Assembly (NCBI RefSeq): GCF_000024925.1
Contig: NC_013521.1
Coordinates: 62,001-126,000 of the forward strand
Source: Sanguibacter keddieii DSM 10542
Lineage (GTDB): Bacteria > Actinomycetota > Actinomycetes > Actinomycetales > Cellulomonadaceae
DNA: 64,000 bases
Direction: 5' to 3'
Each line of letters opens with the position of its first letter. Within the stretch, counting starts at the first letter, position 1. The translations under genes were made by a program, and so were the position numbers. Positions 32,098-41,700 of the stretch are shown here, in pieces. The notes under the pieces are model-generated. The model did not search any database, had not been told where the DNA came from, and was given only the letters and a program-made list of their open reading frames with translations.

Positions 32098-32526
32098 ATG
32101 ACGGACAGCACGCATCCTGACGACAGCACGCAGCAGAGCGCCCTCGGTGCGGCGGACGGCGTGGCGGACGACGCCGCGCGCTGGACGAGCCTGCGGGTGC
32201 GCCTGGTGGCCGACGACGCGCTCATCCGCGCCGAGGTCGGCCCCGACGGGCTCACCTACGACCAGGCGCACGACGCGGTCCAGGCCGAGCTCGACGCGCT
32301 CCCGGAGGCGGAAGGGCTCGCCGCGCAGTGGCACGACGTGAGCGTCGGCGAGACCGTCTACACGCCGACCTCCGAGGGGATGGCGCTCTGGGCGCTCGTC
32401 GAGCACGACGGGGACCCGGTGGCTGCGGCGAACGCCTGGCTCGAGGACTACGCGGCGCGGATCCGTGCGACCGGCATGCCGGTCCAGGTCGCCCGGGTCG
32501 TCGGGCCGTCCGGCGAGCCGGGGTAG
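32098..32526 (+). CDS. Hypothetical acidic protein (142 residues)
   Basis: A soluble, strongly acidic protein with many Asp/Ala pairs and no recognised domain. The central part (SLRVRLVADDALIRAEVGPD, then HDAVQAELDALPE) looks alpha/beta. GAGAGGA lies ahead of the ATG at good distance. Codon use is normal for the genome, which supports its being real. Confidence 0.5.
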   Translation: MTDSTHPDDSTQQSALGAADGVADDAARWTSLRVRLVADDALIRAEVGPDGLTYDQAHDAVQAELDALPEAEGLAAQWHDVSVGETVYTPTSEGMALWALVEHDGDPVAAANAWLEDYAARIRATGMPVQVARVVGPSGEPG

Positions 32527-32602
32527 GTCCAGCACCTGCAGGCGCGGTCGGGTCGGCAGGCGCCGTCGCGCCTCAGGCCCGGTTGAGCGTACGCTCGTAC
32601 CT

Positions 32603-33181
32603 ATGAGCATCATCGAACCCGGCGACGACCGCACCATGTACCAGCGCATGCTGGACGGCGACCTCTACATCGCCGACGACCCGCAGATCGGCGAGACGAT
32701 CGCGAAGACCCAGGACCTCCAGCAGGCCTACAACGCGACGACCGCCCGGCAGGGACCGCTGCGCCGGCTCATCCTCGACGACCTCCTCGGCTCGGTGGGC
32801 GAGGAGACCGAGCTCCGGCCGCCGGTCTACGTCGACCTCGGGAAGAACATCACCTTCGGTGCCCGGTGCTTCACCAACTTCAACCTCACGGCGCTCGACG
32901 TCGCCCCGATCACCATCGGCGACGACGTCCTCATCGGCCCGAACGTCCAGCTCCTCACACCCACGCACCCCGTCGAGCCCGGCCCGCGCCGCGACAAGTG
33001 GGAGGCGGCGCTGCCCATCACCATCGGCGACAACGTGTGGCTCGGCGGCGGCGTCATCGTGTGCCCCGGGGTCACCATCGGCGAGAACTCGGTGATCGGT
33101 GCGGGCTCCGTGGTCACCAAGGACGTCCCGGCGAACGTCGTCGCCGTCGGCAACCCGGCCCGGGTGATCCGCGAGATCTGA
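32603..33181 (+). CDS. Maltose O-acetyltransferase-like sugar acetyltransferase
   Basis: 192 residues. The N-terminal Mac domain (MYQRMLDGDLYIADDPQI) is followed by a left-handed beta-helix built of hexapeptide repeats: PITIGDDVLIGPNVQLLTPTHP, ITIGDNVWLGGGVIVCPGV, TIGENSVIGAGSVVTKDVP. The catalytic His is in THPVEP near residue 116. It acetylates sugars such as maltose or galactosides with acetyl-CoA. A TACGCT box ends seven bases before the ATG, so the transcript may be leaderless. Confidence 0.9.
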   Translation: MSIIEPGDDRTMYQRMLDGDLYIADDPQIGETIAKTQDLQQAYNATTARQGPLRRLILDDLLGSVGEETELRPPVYVDLGKNITFGARCFTNFNLTALDVAPITIGDDVLIGPNVQLLTPTHPVEPGPRRDKWEAALPITIGDNVWLGGGVIVCPGVTIGENSVIGAGSVVTKDVPANVVAVGNPARVIREI

Positions 33182-33193
33182 GGCCTGGCCGCG

Positions 33194-33520
33194 TCAGCCC
33201 TCGTTGATCCCCGCGGGCAGGGCGAGGATGACGGCGTGGTCCTTGTCGATCTCGCCCATCTTGGCCGCGCCGCCGGGCGAGCCGAGGTCGTCGAAGAACT
33301 CCACGTTCGCCTTGTAGTACTCCGACCACTCGTCAGGCACGTCGTCCTCGTAGTAGATCGCCTCGACCGGGCACACCGGCTCGCACGCACCGCAGTCCAC
33401 GCACTCGTCCGGGTGGATGTACAGCGACCTCTTGCCCTCGTAGATGCAGTCCACGGGGCACTCCTCGATGCACGCCTTGTCCTTGACGTCGACACAGGGC
33501 TGCGCGATCACGTAGGTCAT
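33194..33520 (-). CDS. fdxA: 7Fe (3Fe-4S/4Fe-4S) ferredoxin
   Basis: 108 residues, the usual size for actinobacterial FdxA. The cysteines [17 protein letters not shown] (residues 9-25) and [12 protein letters not shown] (near 41-52) form the 3Fe-4S and 4Fe-4S sites. It is a soluble one-electron carrier. GGCCC and poor spacing precede the ATG; the start is fixed by the conserved MTYVIAQPC opening. The gene converges on the acetyltransferase gene with a 12-bp gap. Confidence 0.93.
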   Translation of the reverse strand: MTYVIAQPCVDVKDKACIEECPVDCIYEGKRSLYIHPDECVDCGACEPVCPVEAIYYEDDVPDEWSEYYKANVEFFDDLGSPGGAAKMGEIDKDHAVILALPAGINEG

Positions 33521-33632
33521 GGGCCTCCGTCCGTAGGTGGGCACCCGGCACCGGGCGCTCTCCCCTCCACGGTACGACCTCAACGGCGGTTGAGGTCCAG
33601 TCGGGGAGCAGGACGGGGGCCGGACGCCCGGA

Positions 33633-34304
33633 TCAGGACTGGTCGTCGCCCCGGGGTCGTCGGCTGAAGGTCAGGTGCACCACGCCGCTCGGCGAGGGTG
33701 TCGCCTCGACCTCGAAGCGCTGCTCCAGCCCTTCGAGGCCGTCCCAGAGCCGCTCGCCGCGCCCGAGGACGACGGGGACGAGGGCCACGTGCATCTCGTC
33801 GACGAGGTCGGCCGCCAGGAACTGACGGACCGTGCTCGCGCCACCGCCGATCCTGACGTCGAGGTCGCCCGCCAGGTCCCGGGCCAGCTCGAGGGCCTCG
33901 GCCGGGCCTGCGTCGACGAAGTGGAAGGTGGTCCCGCCCGCCATCTCCAGGGTCGGGCGCGGGCGGTGGGTGAGGACCACCACCGGGGTGTGGAAGGGCG
34001 GGTCCTCGCCCCACCAGCCCCGCCACTCCTCGCCGTCCGCGAGCCCGCGCCGGGGCTCGAACTTGTTCCGCCCCATGATCTCGACGCCGATCCCGTCGGC
34101 CCACCGGCTCGCGAAGACCTCGTCGACGCCGGTCGACCCCTCGCCGCCGCCGTGCAGCCCCATCCGCGTGAAGGTCCGGGTGGGGAAGGCCCACTCCATC
34201 AGACGTGACCCGGCATGACCGAAGGGCGCGTCGAGCGACTGCCCCTCGCCCGTGCCGAAGCCGTCGAGCGACACCGAGAAGTTGTGGACACGGACTCGGG
34301 ACAT
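33633..34304 (-). CDS. RibD C-terminal / dihydrofolate-reductase-like protein
   Basis: 223 residues. It opens [18 protein letters not shown], the first strand and substrate loop of the DHFR/RibD-C fold. [24 protein letters not shown] near 110 and [40 protein letters not shown] near 145-185 are typical of this family, with the NADPH-binding glycines. The reaction is unknown; most members are orphan reductases. GGAGG lies six bases before the ATG. Confidence 0.85.
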   Translation of the reverse strand: MSRVRVHNFSVSLDGFGTGEGQSLDAPFGHAGSRLMEWAFPTRTFTRMGLHGGGEGSTGVDEVFASRWADGIGVEIMGRNKFEPRRGLADGEEWRGWWGEDPPFHTPVVVLTHRPRPTLEMAGGTTFHFVDAGPAEALELARDLAGDLDVRIGGGASTVRQFLAADLVDEMHVALVPVVLGRGERLWDGLEGLEQRFEVEATPSPSGVVHLTFSRRPRGDDQS

Positions 34305-34763
34305 GCTGCCTCCAGGTCTGCGGTCGGCGGTCCGTGGCCGTGCGGGAGGTCGCGCGTCGGTGCGCGACCGTGCGGGCTGCCGTCGTCCTGTCGACCGTAT
34401 CGCCGGTGCCCTGCGGTGTCGACGGTGCCTGACGGTCAGGCGCTCCGTCGAGCGCTCGAGCACCCTTTCCGAGCCCCCCCGAGAGGTAGGACGGAGGCCA
34501 GAAAGTCCACCCCTCGCGGGCATGATCATGCACACGCCTCGCCAGGCATGCCACGGGGCACGAGAGCGGATAAGTTCTAGGTGCTGCCCTGTGCCGGTCT
34601 TGAGACCGTGCCACCGCTCGCCCCGCGAGCCGGACCACGGCGCACCTGCTCATCCGTCGCTGACGCCGACGGCGCTCTCCCTCCACACCACCGCCCACAC
34701 CTCCGCGACGCTGCGACCGCAGCCGAGCGTTGCGTGTCGTGCGACCATCCCTGAACGGAACAC
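34305..34763. other. Intergenic region of 459 bp
   Basis: No convincing gene is seen between the divergent reductase and MFS genes. It holds two compact hairpins: GGTCGCGC pairing with GCGCGACC near 34350, and GGTCTTGAGACC near 34600. A stretch around 34500-34580 has somewhat lower GC. Promoters for both neighbours must lie here, but none is distinctive. A small RNA is possible and unproven. Confidence 0.4.
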
Positions 34764-36191
34764 ATGTCTTCGCACGCCACCCGGCGCGACTGGATCGTCC
34801 TCGCGACGGTCGCGCTCGTCCAGCTCGTCGTCGTCCTCGACGGCACCATCGTCACCATCGCCCTCCCGCAGGCGCAGGCCGACCTCGCGCTCTCCGACAG
34901 CGAGCGGTCCTGGGTCGTCACGGCCTACGCGCTCGCCTTCGGCGGTCTGCTGCTCCTCGGCGGACGCCTGGTCAACTACCTCGGCCTCAAGAAGGCCTTC
35001 ATGATCGGCATCGTCGGCTTCGCGATCGCCTCCGGCTTCGGCGGCATCGTGCAGAACGGCACCGAGCTGATCATCGCCCGCGGACTGCAGGGCGTGTTCG
35101 CCGCGCTGCTCGCGCCGGCTGCCCTCGCGATCCTCACCCTGACCTTCACGTCCGGGCGCGAGCGCAACATCGCCTTCGCCGTGTTCGGCACCGTCGCCGG
35201 AGTCGGCGCAGCGATCGGCCTGCTCCTCGGCGGCCTGCTCACCGAGTACGCGACCTGGCGCTGGTGCCTGCTCATCAACGTCCCGATCGCGGTGCTCATC
35301 GTCGTGGTCGGCTCGGTCACCCTCCAGCACTCGCCGCCGGACCGTGAGAAGCCGATCGACGGCTGGGGTGCGCTCCTCGTGGTCCTCGGCCTCGGCGCCG
35401 TGGTGTTCGGCCTCACCGAGGCCGAGAAGAGCTGGACCTCCCCGCAGGTGATCGTCTCGCTCGTGCTCGGGGTGCTGCTCGTGGTCGCCTTCGTGATCAC
35501 GCAGACTCGTCGCGCCAACCCGCTGCTGCCGCTGCGCGTCGTCACCCACCGGGTGCGGGGGACGGCCTTCAGCATCCAGGCCATCGCCGGTGCCGTGATG
35601 ATCGGCTCGATGCTCTACCTGACGCTGCACCTGCAGGTCGTCCTCGGGATGAAGCCCTTCGAGGCGGGTCTGGCGACCCTCCCGCAGACGGTGCTCATCA
35701 TGATCGTGGCGGGTGTGGGCTCGCGATACCTCGAGGCCATCGGCCCCAAGCCGTTCCTCGTCCTCGGTCCGGTCCTCACCGGCGCCGGTCTCTTCTGGCT
35801 CTCGTTCATCACGGCCGACGGTGGCTACGCGACGCACGTCCTGCCCGGCCTCGCCCTCACCGGCGTCGGCATGGGCATGGTGTTCCTGCCGCTGCAGAAC
35901 GTCGCGCTGCGTGGCGTGAGCCCTCACGACGCCGGTGTCGCCGGCGCCCTGTCGACCGCCTCGATGCAGATCGGCGGCTCGGTGGGCCTGGCCGTCTGGA
36001 CCACGGTCGCGGCCGGTGCGACCGGCACCGCCATGACGCTCGACGCCCTCGTCGACGGCTACTCGGCCGTGTTCGTCGGCAGCGCGGGCCTCATGGTGCT
36101 CGGTGCGGTCATCGCGCTCGTCGCGCTGCCCAAGCACGACCGCGCGGCCGTCGCCGCCGAGGAGAAGGTCATGGTCCCGACGGGCCACTGA
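34764..36191 (+). CDS. MFS transporter, DHA2 (EmrB/QacA) family
   Basis: 475 residues, about 14 transmembrane helices. Helix 1 has LVVVLDGTIVTIALPQAQADL, with the membrane-embedded Asp typical of DHA2 exporters. Motif A is GRLVNYLGLKKAFMIG near residue 66. The first cytoplasmic residues (SSHATRRDW) are followed directly by helix 1, so the start is plausible. It should export drugs or metabolites. Its 3' end overlaps the convergent TetR gene by 23 bp. The substrate is unknown, and neither operator cluster in the area lies upstream of it. Confidence 0.87.
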   Translation: MSSHATRRDWIVLATVALVQLVVVLDGTIVTIALPQAQADLALSDSERSWVVTAYALAFGGLLLLGGRLVNYLGLKKAFMIGIVGFAIASGFGGIVQNGTELIIARGLQGVFAALLAPAALAILTLTFTSGRERNIAFAVFGTVAGVGAAIGLLLGGLLTEYATWRWCLLINVPIAVLIVVVGSVTLQHSPPDREKPIDGWGALLVVLGLGAVVFGLTEAEKSWTSPQVIVSLVLGVLLVVAFVITQTRRANPLLPLRVVTHRVRGTAFSIQAIAGAVMIGSMLYLTLHLQVVLGMKPFEAGLATLPQTVLIMIVAGVGSRYLEAIGPKPFLVLGPVLTGAGLFWLSFITADGGYATHVLPGLALTGVGMGMVFLPLQNVALRGVSPHDAGVAGALSTASMQIGGSVGLAVWTTVAAGATGTAMTLDALVDGYSAVFVGSAGLMVLGAVIALVALPKHDRAAVAAEEKVMVPTGH

Positions 36192-36756
36192 CGCCGAGGC
36201 TGGTCAGCCCGCGGTCGACGAGCGCGACGACCCAGTCGAAGCTCTCGTCGACGTCGGTGTCGAGCCGGAACCCGCCCGTCACCTCGAGGGTCGCGAAGCC
36301 GTGCAGCACGCTGCGCAGCATGCGGAGCGCGTGGACCTCCTGGGCCGGGTCGACCCGGTACCCGCGCAGCACGGCGGCGAGCGAGTCGAGCAGCCGGCCG
36401 CTCGCCGCCACGAAGGGGTCGTCCGGGTCGCTCGGGCGGGCGCTGTTCGCCGCGTCGTACCGGCCGGTGTGCTCACGGGCGAAGGTCCTCATGGCGGCCG
36501 CCGCGGCGACCAGGGCGTCACGCCCCGACCGCCCCTGCGTGGCGTCGCGCACGGCGTCGGCGAGCTCGTTCGCGCCGAGCACCGCGATGCGGTGGGCGAG
36601 GTCGGCCTGGCCGTCGACGTGCTTGTACAGCGACGGTGTCTTGACCCCGAGCCGCTCGGCGAGGAGCCCCATGCTGAGCCGGTCGAACCCGACCTCGTCG
36701 GCGAGGTCAGCACCCGCCTCGGTGACGGATGCGGGGGCGAGCCCGGCCCTAGCCAC
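36169..36756 (-). CDS. TetR-family transcriptional regulator
   Basis: 195 residues from a GTG that overlaps the hydrolase stop by 8 bp. The HTH reads VTEAGADLADEVGFDRLSMGLLAERLGVKTPSLYKHVDGQADL (residues 11-53), a classical TetR N-terminus with recognition helix PSLYKHV. The C-terminal part matches the TetR_C WHG domain loosely. It is translated from the same mRNA as the alpha/beta hydrolase. The likely operators are the two GGCTAA-type repeats upstream of that gene, making this an autoregulated pair. Confidence 0.85.
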   Translation of the reverse strand: MARAGLAPASVTEAGADLADEVGFDRLSMGLLAERLGVKTPSLYKHVDGQADLAHRIAVLGANELADAVRDATQGRSGRDALVAAAAAMRTFAREHTGRYDAANSARPSDPDDPFVAASGRLLDSLAAVLRGYRVDPAQEVHALRMLRSVLHGFATLEVTGGFRLDTDVDESFDWVVALVDRGLTSLGVSGPSGP

Positions 36757-37588
36757 GGGCGTGGGCCTTCGCGAGGAACGGCAGGACCAGGGCGAGGACC
36801 TCGTCGGGGGTCTCCGTGTGCGGGTAGTGGCCGGCACCCTCGATCACGGCGAGCTCGCCGAGGCCGTCGGGCAGGTCGGCGAGGATGCGCTCGCCCTCGG
36901 CACGCGGGTCGGACCAGTCCGGGTCGGCGCTGCCCTCGACGACGAGCACGGGACAGCGGACTCCTCCGAGGTGGGCGCCGGCGTCGACCGGGCTCGTCTG
37001 GCACATCTTCTGCAGCACCTTCATGCGACCAGCCTCGCTCATGGTCGCCTCGATGTGCGCCAGCCCGGCGTCCCAGTCGGCCGGCTTGGTCGGCACGGCG
37101 ACGTCGAGGTACTTCTTCCAGGCGGTGAGGCTGCCGGTCGCGAGGACCTGGGCGAGCCGCGCGAAGCCCTTGCGGTAGGCCGGAGACCGCAGCAGGCCAC
37201 CGAGGTCGACCATCGGCTGCTTGCGGGTGAAGGGTGCGAGCTCGACGATGCCGACGACGAGGTCCGGAGCGGTCGCCGCCGCGATGGTCGCGGCCCCTCC
37301 GCTGAGGGACTGCCCGACGACCACGGCCGGTCCGCCGAGGTGACGGACCAGCGCGACGAGGTCCCCGGCGATGTCGGTCCGGCTGTAGCCGTCCCACTCC
37401 ACGCTGGACTCTCCGCACCCGCGGATGTCGACGTTCGCGACCCGGTACCCGGCGGCGACCAGACCGGGGACCACGTGCCGGTAGGAGTTCCGGGTGTCAC
37501 CCATGCCGTGGGCGAGGACGACGAGAGGGCCCTCGCCGACCAGGTCGTACGCGAGGGTGCTGGTGCCGATGCTCAGATGCTGGGTCAT
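36749..37588 (-). CDS. Alpha/beta hydrolase
   Basis: 279 residues. It opens with a strand and oxyanion region, LVVLAHGMGDTRNSYRHVVPGL (residues 21-42). The nucleophile elbow GQSLSGG near residue 94 holds the catalytic Ser. The acid lies in VVEGSADPDWSDP near 225 and the catalytic His in GAGHYPHTETP near 256. The substrate (ester, lactone or epoxide) cannot be told. It is the first gene of a two-gene unit with TetR; GAGGACACC precedes the ATG. Confidence 0.87.
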   Translation of the reverse strand: MTQHLSIGTSTLAYDLVGEGPLVVLAHGMGDTRNSYRHVVPGLVAAGYRVANVDIRGCGESSVEWDGYSRTDIAGDLVALVRHLGGPAVVVGQSLSGGAATIAAATAPDLVVGIVELAPFTRKQPMVDLGGLLRSPAYRKGFARLAQVLATGSLTAWKKYLDVAVPTKPADWDAGLAHIEATMSEAGRMKVLQKMCQTSPVDAGAHLGGVRCPVLVVEGSADPDWSDPRAEGERILADLPDGLGELAVIEGAGHYPHTETPDEVLALVLPFLAKAHARG

Positions 37589-37615
37589 GGTGTCCTCCGG
37601 TGCGGTGCCCCATAT

Positions 37616-37652
37616 GGCTAATGCTCTTAGCCTGAGGCTAGCGGCGTTAGCC
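37616..37652. promoter_or_regulatory. Two tandem operator repeats upstream of the hydrolase/TetR unit
   Basis: Two 17-bp inverted repeats lie side by side. Repeat 1 (37616-37632) has arms GGCTAA and TTAGCC with a 5-bp spacer, perfect. Repeat 2 (37636-37652) has GGCTAG and TTAGCC with a 5-bp spacer, one mismatch. Their centres are 20 bp apart, two helical turns. They sit 28 bp before the hydrolase ATG, as expected for TetR autoregulation. Confidence 0.7.
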
Positions 37653-37734
37653 AAAGTCGTCAAGAGGTGCTTCCCGACTGCACCTGGACCGCCCCCGACC
37701 TGCACGCCCAGCAGTGCTGTGGTGGACTCGGACG

Positions 37735-38364
37735 ATGAGGACGACACAGCGCACCGCCCTGTCCATCGCCCTGCTGGGCGCCGGTCTCGCTCTCGTCGGG
37801 TGCTCGTCCGGCGACGAGGATGCGGCGACCACGGACCCCACGTCGACGGCCGCGACCACGGACGAGGCCACGCCGACCGACGACGCGACCGAGCCGGCAG
37901 CCCCGGAGACCGCCACGACGGAACCCGCCGAGGGGCCCGAGGACGGCGGGCTCATGGACGGGACCCAGCCGGTCGACATCCAGTCCTACGCCGGGACCTA
38001 CCTCGCTCCCACGGTCGAGGGAGGCGTCGCCCTGGTCCCGGACCCCGCTGCCAACGAGGTGCCTGCGCAGTGGGTCGTCACCCCGGTCGAGGGAGGAGGC
38101 ATCGGGTACCAGATCGTCACGGTCGCGGAGACCGACGGGCAGCCGACCTGCCTCACCGTGCCGTTCGGCGGTGACCCGTCGACCACGTCCTGCGACGCCG
38201 CGGACCCCGACCAGGTGTTCGTCGTGACGCCGCTCGACAGCCCGGAGCAGGTGGCGCTCACCAACCCCGCCGGCTACCTCGGTGTCGACACGGAGAGCGG
38301 CAACCTCGCCGTCTACGACACGGGCGACCAGCTGAGCAGCACCTTCACGCTCGTCGCGCAGTAG
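37735..38364 (+). CDS. Secreted lipoprotein, unknown function
   Basis: 209 residues. The signal peptide ends in the lipobox LALVGC (Cys near residue 23). A Thr/Glu/Asp/Ala-rich linker spans about 25-70. The folded part holds two cysteines (PTCLTVP and TTSCDAA) that may form a disulfide, and ends in a ricin-like or beta-trefoil-like pattern (GYLGVDTESGNLAVYDTGDQ); this resemblance is weak. No recognised domain. Confidence 0.6.
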   Translation: MRTTQRTALSIALLGAGLALVGCSSGDEDAATTDPTSTAATTDEATPTDDATEPAAPETATTEPAEGPEDGGLMDGTQPVDIQSYAGTYLAPTVEGGVALVPDPAANEVPAQWVVTPVEGGGIGYQIVTVAETDGQPTCLTVPFGGDPSTTSCDAADPDQVFVVTPLDSPEQVALTNPAGYLGVDTESGNLAVYDTGDQLSSTFTLVAQ

Positions 38365-38373
38365 GCGACGGCC

Positions 38374-38379
38374 TAGGGT
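38374..38379 (+). promoter_or_regulatory. -10 element of a leaderless promoter
   Basis: TAGGGT, six bases before the GTG at 38386. Confidence 0.5.
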
Positions 38380-38385
38380 GGTGCG

Positions 38386-38760
38386 GTGACTTCTCCCGCC
38401 CCTGCCCCGACCGTCTCCGTGCGACGACGAGCCTCGCTCGTCCTCGCCGCCGGCCTGGTGGCCGGGTCCGCCCTCCTCGCCGCCCCTGCGGCCCAGGCCG
38501 TCGACACAGGGCGCGGAGAGGTCGTCGCCCAGGTGCAGGTGGCTGGCAGCCAGACTGCTGAGGCCTTCGAGGCGCCGCTCGTCGACGCGCTCGCCAGTAC
38601 CGACGCGGCGTCGACCACGCCCCCCGAGGCGAGCACCTCCCCCTCCGGCGGCTACGCCTGGCTCGCCGCAGCCGGGTTCGTCCTGCTCGTCGTCGGGTCG
38701 ATCGGCCGGATCGTCGGGCTGCGCATCCTCTACAAGAACCGCAAGAACAAGGGGCTCTGA
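38386..38760 (+). CDS. Small exported membrane-anchored protein, unknown function
   Basis: 124 residues. An N-terminal signal peptide (about 1-38, ending AAQA) and one C-terminal transmembrane helix (YAWLAAAGFVLLVVGSIGRI, near 88-107), followed by a basic tail KNRKNKGL, give an extracellular domain of about 50 residues anchored at its C-terminus. The outer part is Ala/Thr/Ser-rich. There is no sorting motif of LPxTG type. The gene is leaderless and convergent with hrpA (7-bp gap). Confidence 0.55.
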   Translation: MTSPAPAPTVSVRRRASLVLAAGLVAGSALLAAPAAQAVDTGRGEVVAQVQVAGSQTAEAFEAPLVDALASTDAASTTPPEASTSPSGGYAWLAAAGFVLLVVGSIGRIVGLRILYKNRKNKGL

Positions 38761-38767
38761 CCTCGGC

Positions 38768-41700
38768 TCAGCCCCCGGCGAGGAGCTTCCTGATCCTCTT
38801 CTCGCTCACCGGCCCGTCGGTGCCGAGCTGCTGGGCGAACAGCGAGACGCGCAGCTCCTCGATCATCCAGCGAGCCTGCGCGAGCTCCGAGGCCCGTGCG
38901 GGGTCCGGGCGGCCTGCCGCGTACGCGGCGCGGGCCGCGTCGTAGGCATCCTCGACGTCGTGCACCTTCCACGCGAGCTCGGCGTCGCGGTTCGGGTTGC
39001 TCGCGGCCTTCTCGAGCCGGTAGGACGCCGCGCGCAGGTAGCGCGCGAGGTGCGGCAGGCGTCCTGGCGGCGTCGCCGCCACGAAGCCGTCGTAGACGAG
39101 CCCCGCGACGTGGTCACGGACGTCGGCGAGGGTGTTGAGGAGCGCGAGCGAGCTCGACGACCGGATCTCGCCGTCGACGGTGCGCGCCGCGGTGAGCGCG
39201 GCGACCACGTGGCCGACCACGGTGTGGATCTCCTCCTCGAGCGCCTTCTTCACCGCCGTCCGCATGGCCGTGTACGCCGCGAGGTCGCGGACCTGGCCGG
39301 CGTCGGGCGTGAGGCACTGGACCGCGGCGAGCTGGAGGTCGGCGACGAGCGCGCCGGTGTTCTTGTACGGGCTCGCCGCGAGCGTGAGCGACTGCGTGCC
39401 GGACCACCGCGAGGTGATGCGCGACTGCTGCAGCGCGGTCTCCCCGAGCAGCAGCCGACGGACGCCACGGGTGTGCTCGACCTCCTGGCGCGACGCGTCG
39501 GCGAGCACCCGGAGCGCGACCGTGGTGGTGCTCCCCGACCTCTCCTCGACGAGCGCGGGGTAGCCGCGCACGACCATGCCGCCGGGGCCCGGGGTGTCGA
39601 CCTGGGCCGGGAGCACGCCGTCGGGCAGGGCGGAGGGCCACGTCGCGAGCGAGGCGACCTCGGCGACGGTGACGCCCGTCGGTGCGTCAGGGGTCGACGC
39701 TGCTGGCGCGGTCGGTCCACCGGTCGCTGCCGCGGCCCCCGGTGCACCTGTACCGGCCTTCTGGCTCGCTGCCGCGGCGTCCTGGGCCTCCTGCTGCGCC
39801 TCGCGGAGCGCGGTGCCGACGGCGCTCTTGACCGCAGACCGGACCGCGGCCTGCGACTGCGCGGCGAGACGACGTTGGAGCGCGACGAGGTCCTTGGACT
39901 CGTCGAGCACGACCTCGCCGCGCGGGCCGGAGCCGCGTCCGCCGCGCTCCTCGAAGACCCGGAAGGTCATCCGCAGGTGCCCGGGGAGCCGCTCGCGGTC
40001 CCAGGCGTCCTCGGGGACGTCCACGTCGCGCAGCGCCTTGACCGCACGCGTGAAGGCGGACTCGTAGGACTCGGCCATGTCGCCGGCCCGGGTGACATCG
40101 CCCCAGGCCGGGGTGTTCTCGCGGATCCACGCGACGACGCCGCGGGCGACGTCCGGCGCGGGCACCAGCTGCACGCGCACCGGCTTGGGCAGCGCGCGGA
40201 TGGTCGCCGTGGTGAGCTCGTCGAGCAGGCCGGGGACCATCCAGTCGAAGCCGTCGGGGACCACCCGGTTGAGCACCGAGATGGGCACGTGCACGGTGAC
40301 CCCGTCAGCGTCCGTCCCGGGCTGGAACTGGTAGGTGAGGGGGAGCGTGAGGTCGCCCTGGACCCACTCCTGCGGGAAGTCCTCGGCCGACACCTCGGTG
40401 CCCTCGGGGACGAGCAGGTCGAGCGTGAAGGTCAGCAGGTCGGGGTCTTCGCGGCGCGCGGACTTCCACCACTGGTCGAAGTGCCGCGCGGACACCACGG
40501 ACGCGGGGACGCGCTCGTCGTAGAAGGCGAAGAGCGCGTCGTCGTCGACCACCAGGCCACGCTGCCGGGACCTGGCCTCGAGCTCGGCCGCCTCGTCGAG
40601 CAGGCGTCGGTTGTCGGCGTAGAAGGTGTGGTGCGTGGTCCACTCGCCCTGCACCAGGGCGTGCCGGATGAACAGCTCGCGCGCCTGTTCCGGGTCCACC
40701 TTGGAGAACAGGACCTTGCGGTCGGCGACGATGGGCACGCCGTAGAGCAGCACCTTCTCGATCGCCTGCGCGGCGCCCTGCTTGCTCGACCAGTGCGGCT
40801 CGGAGTAGGTGCGCTTGACGAGGTGCGCGGCGAGGTCCTCGGCCCACTCGGGCTGGATCTTCGCGACGTCGCGGCCCCACAGGCGCGAGGTCTCGACGAG
40901 CTCGCCGGCCATCACCCAGACCGGCGGCTTCTTGGCGAGGCCGGAGCCGGGGAAGATCGCGAAGCGGGCCCCGCGCGCGCCGAGGTACTCGTTGCGCGCG
41001 AACTTCTTGGCTCGGCGGTCGGCCGCGGTCTCGCGGCCCTTGACGGCGGATGCCTTGACCTCGGTGGCCTCCTGCATACCGATCTGCGAGAGCAGCCCGG
41101 CGAGCAGCGACTGGTGGATCGTGTCGCCGTCCCACGTCTGTCGCAGGTCGAGGTCGGCCACGGGCTCGTCGGTGCTCGACCCGCCGGAGCGTCGCCCGGG
41201 GGCGTTCATGACGATGCCGAGCGGCTTGGACATGTCACGCAGCTGCCCGACGACGTCCTGCCACTCGCGGATGCGCAGGAAGTTCAGGTGCTCCGCCCGG
41301 CACAGCCGGCGGAAGGCCGAGGACGACAGGTCGCGCTGCTGGGCCCGCGCGTACTCCCAGAGGTTGAGGTAGCTGAGGAAGTCCGAGGTCGGGTCGGTGA
41401 AGCGCGCGTGCTGCTGGTCGGCCTGCGCGCGCTGCTCGGTCGGCCGCTCGCGCGGGTCCTGGATGGAGAGCGCGGCGGCGATGATCATCACCTCGCGGGC
41501 GGCGCCGCGGCGCCCGCCCTCGACGATCATGCGGGCCAGGCGCGGGTCCATGGGCAGCTGGGCGATCGCACGGCCGGTCTCGGTGAGGCGGGTCCCGCCG
41601 CCGGAGCCGAGCGCGTCGCGCGAGGCGCGCTCGTCCGACGGGGCCGACGAGCCTCCCTCGACGTGAGTGCCCGCCGGGCGGGACGTGGCCCCGCGTCGCT

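Noticed and set aside
34305-34763. Possible structured RNA in the gap before the second MFS gene
   Set aside because: Only two short hairpins, no recognised RNA family features, no terminator behind them.
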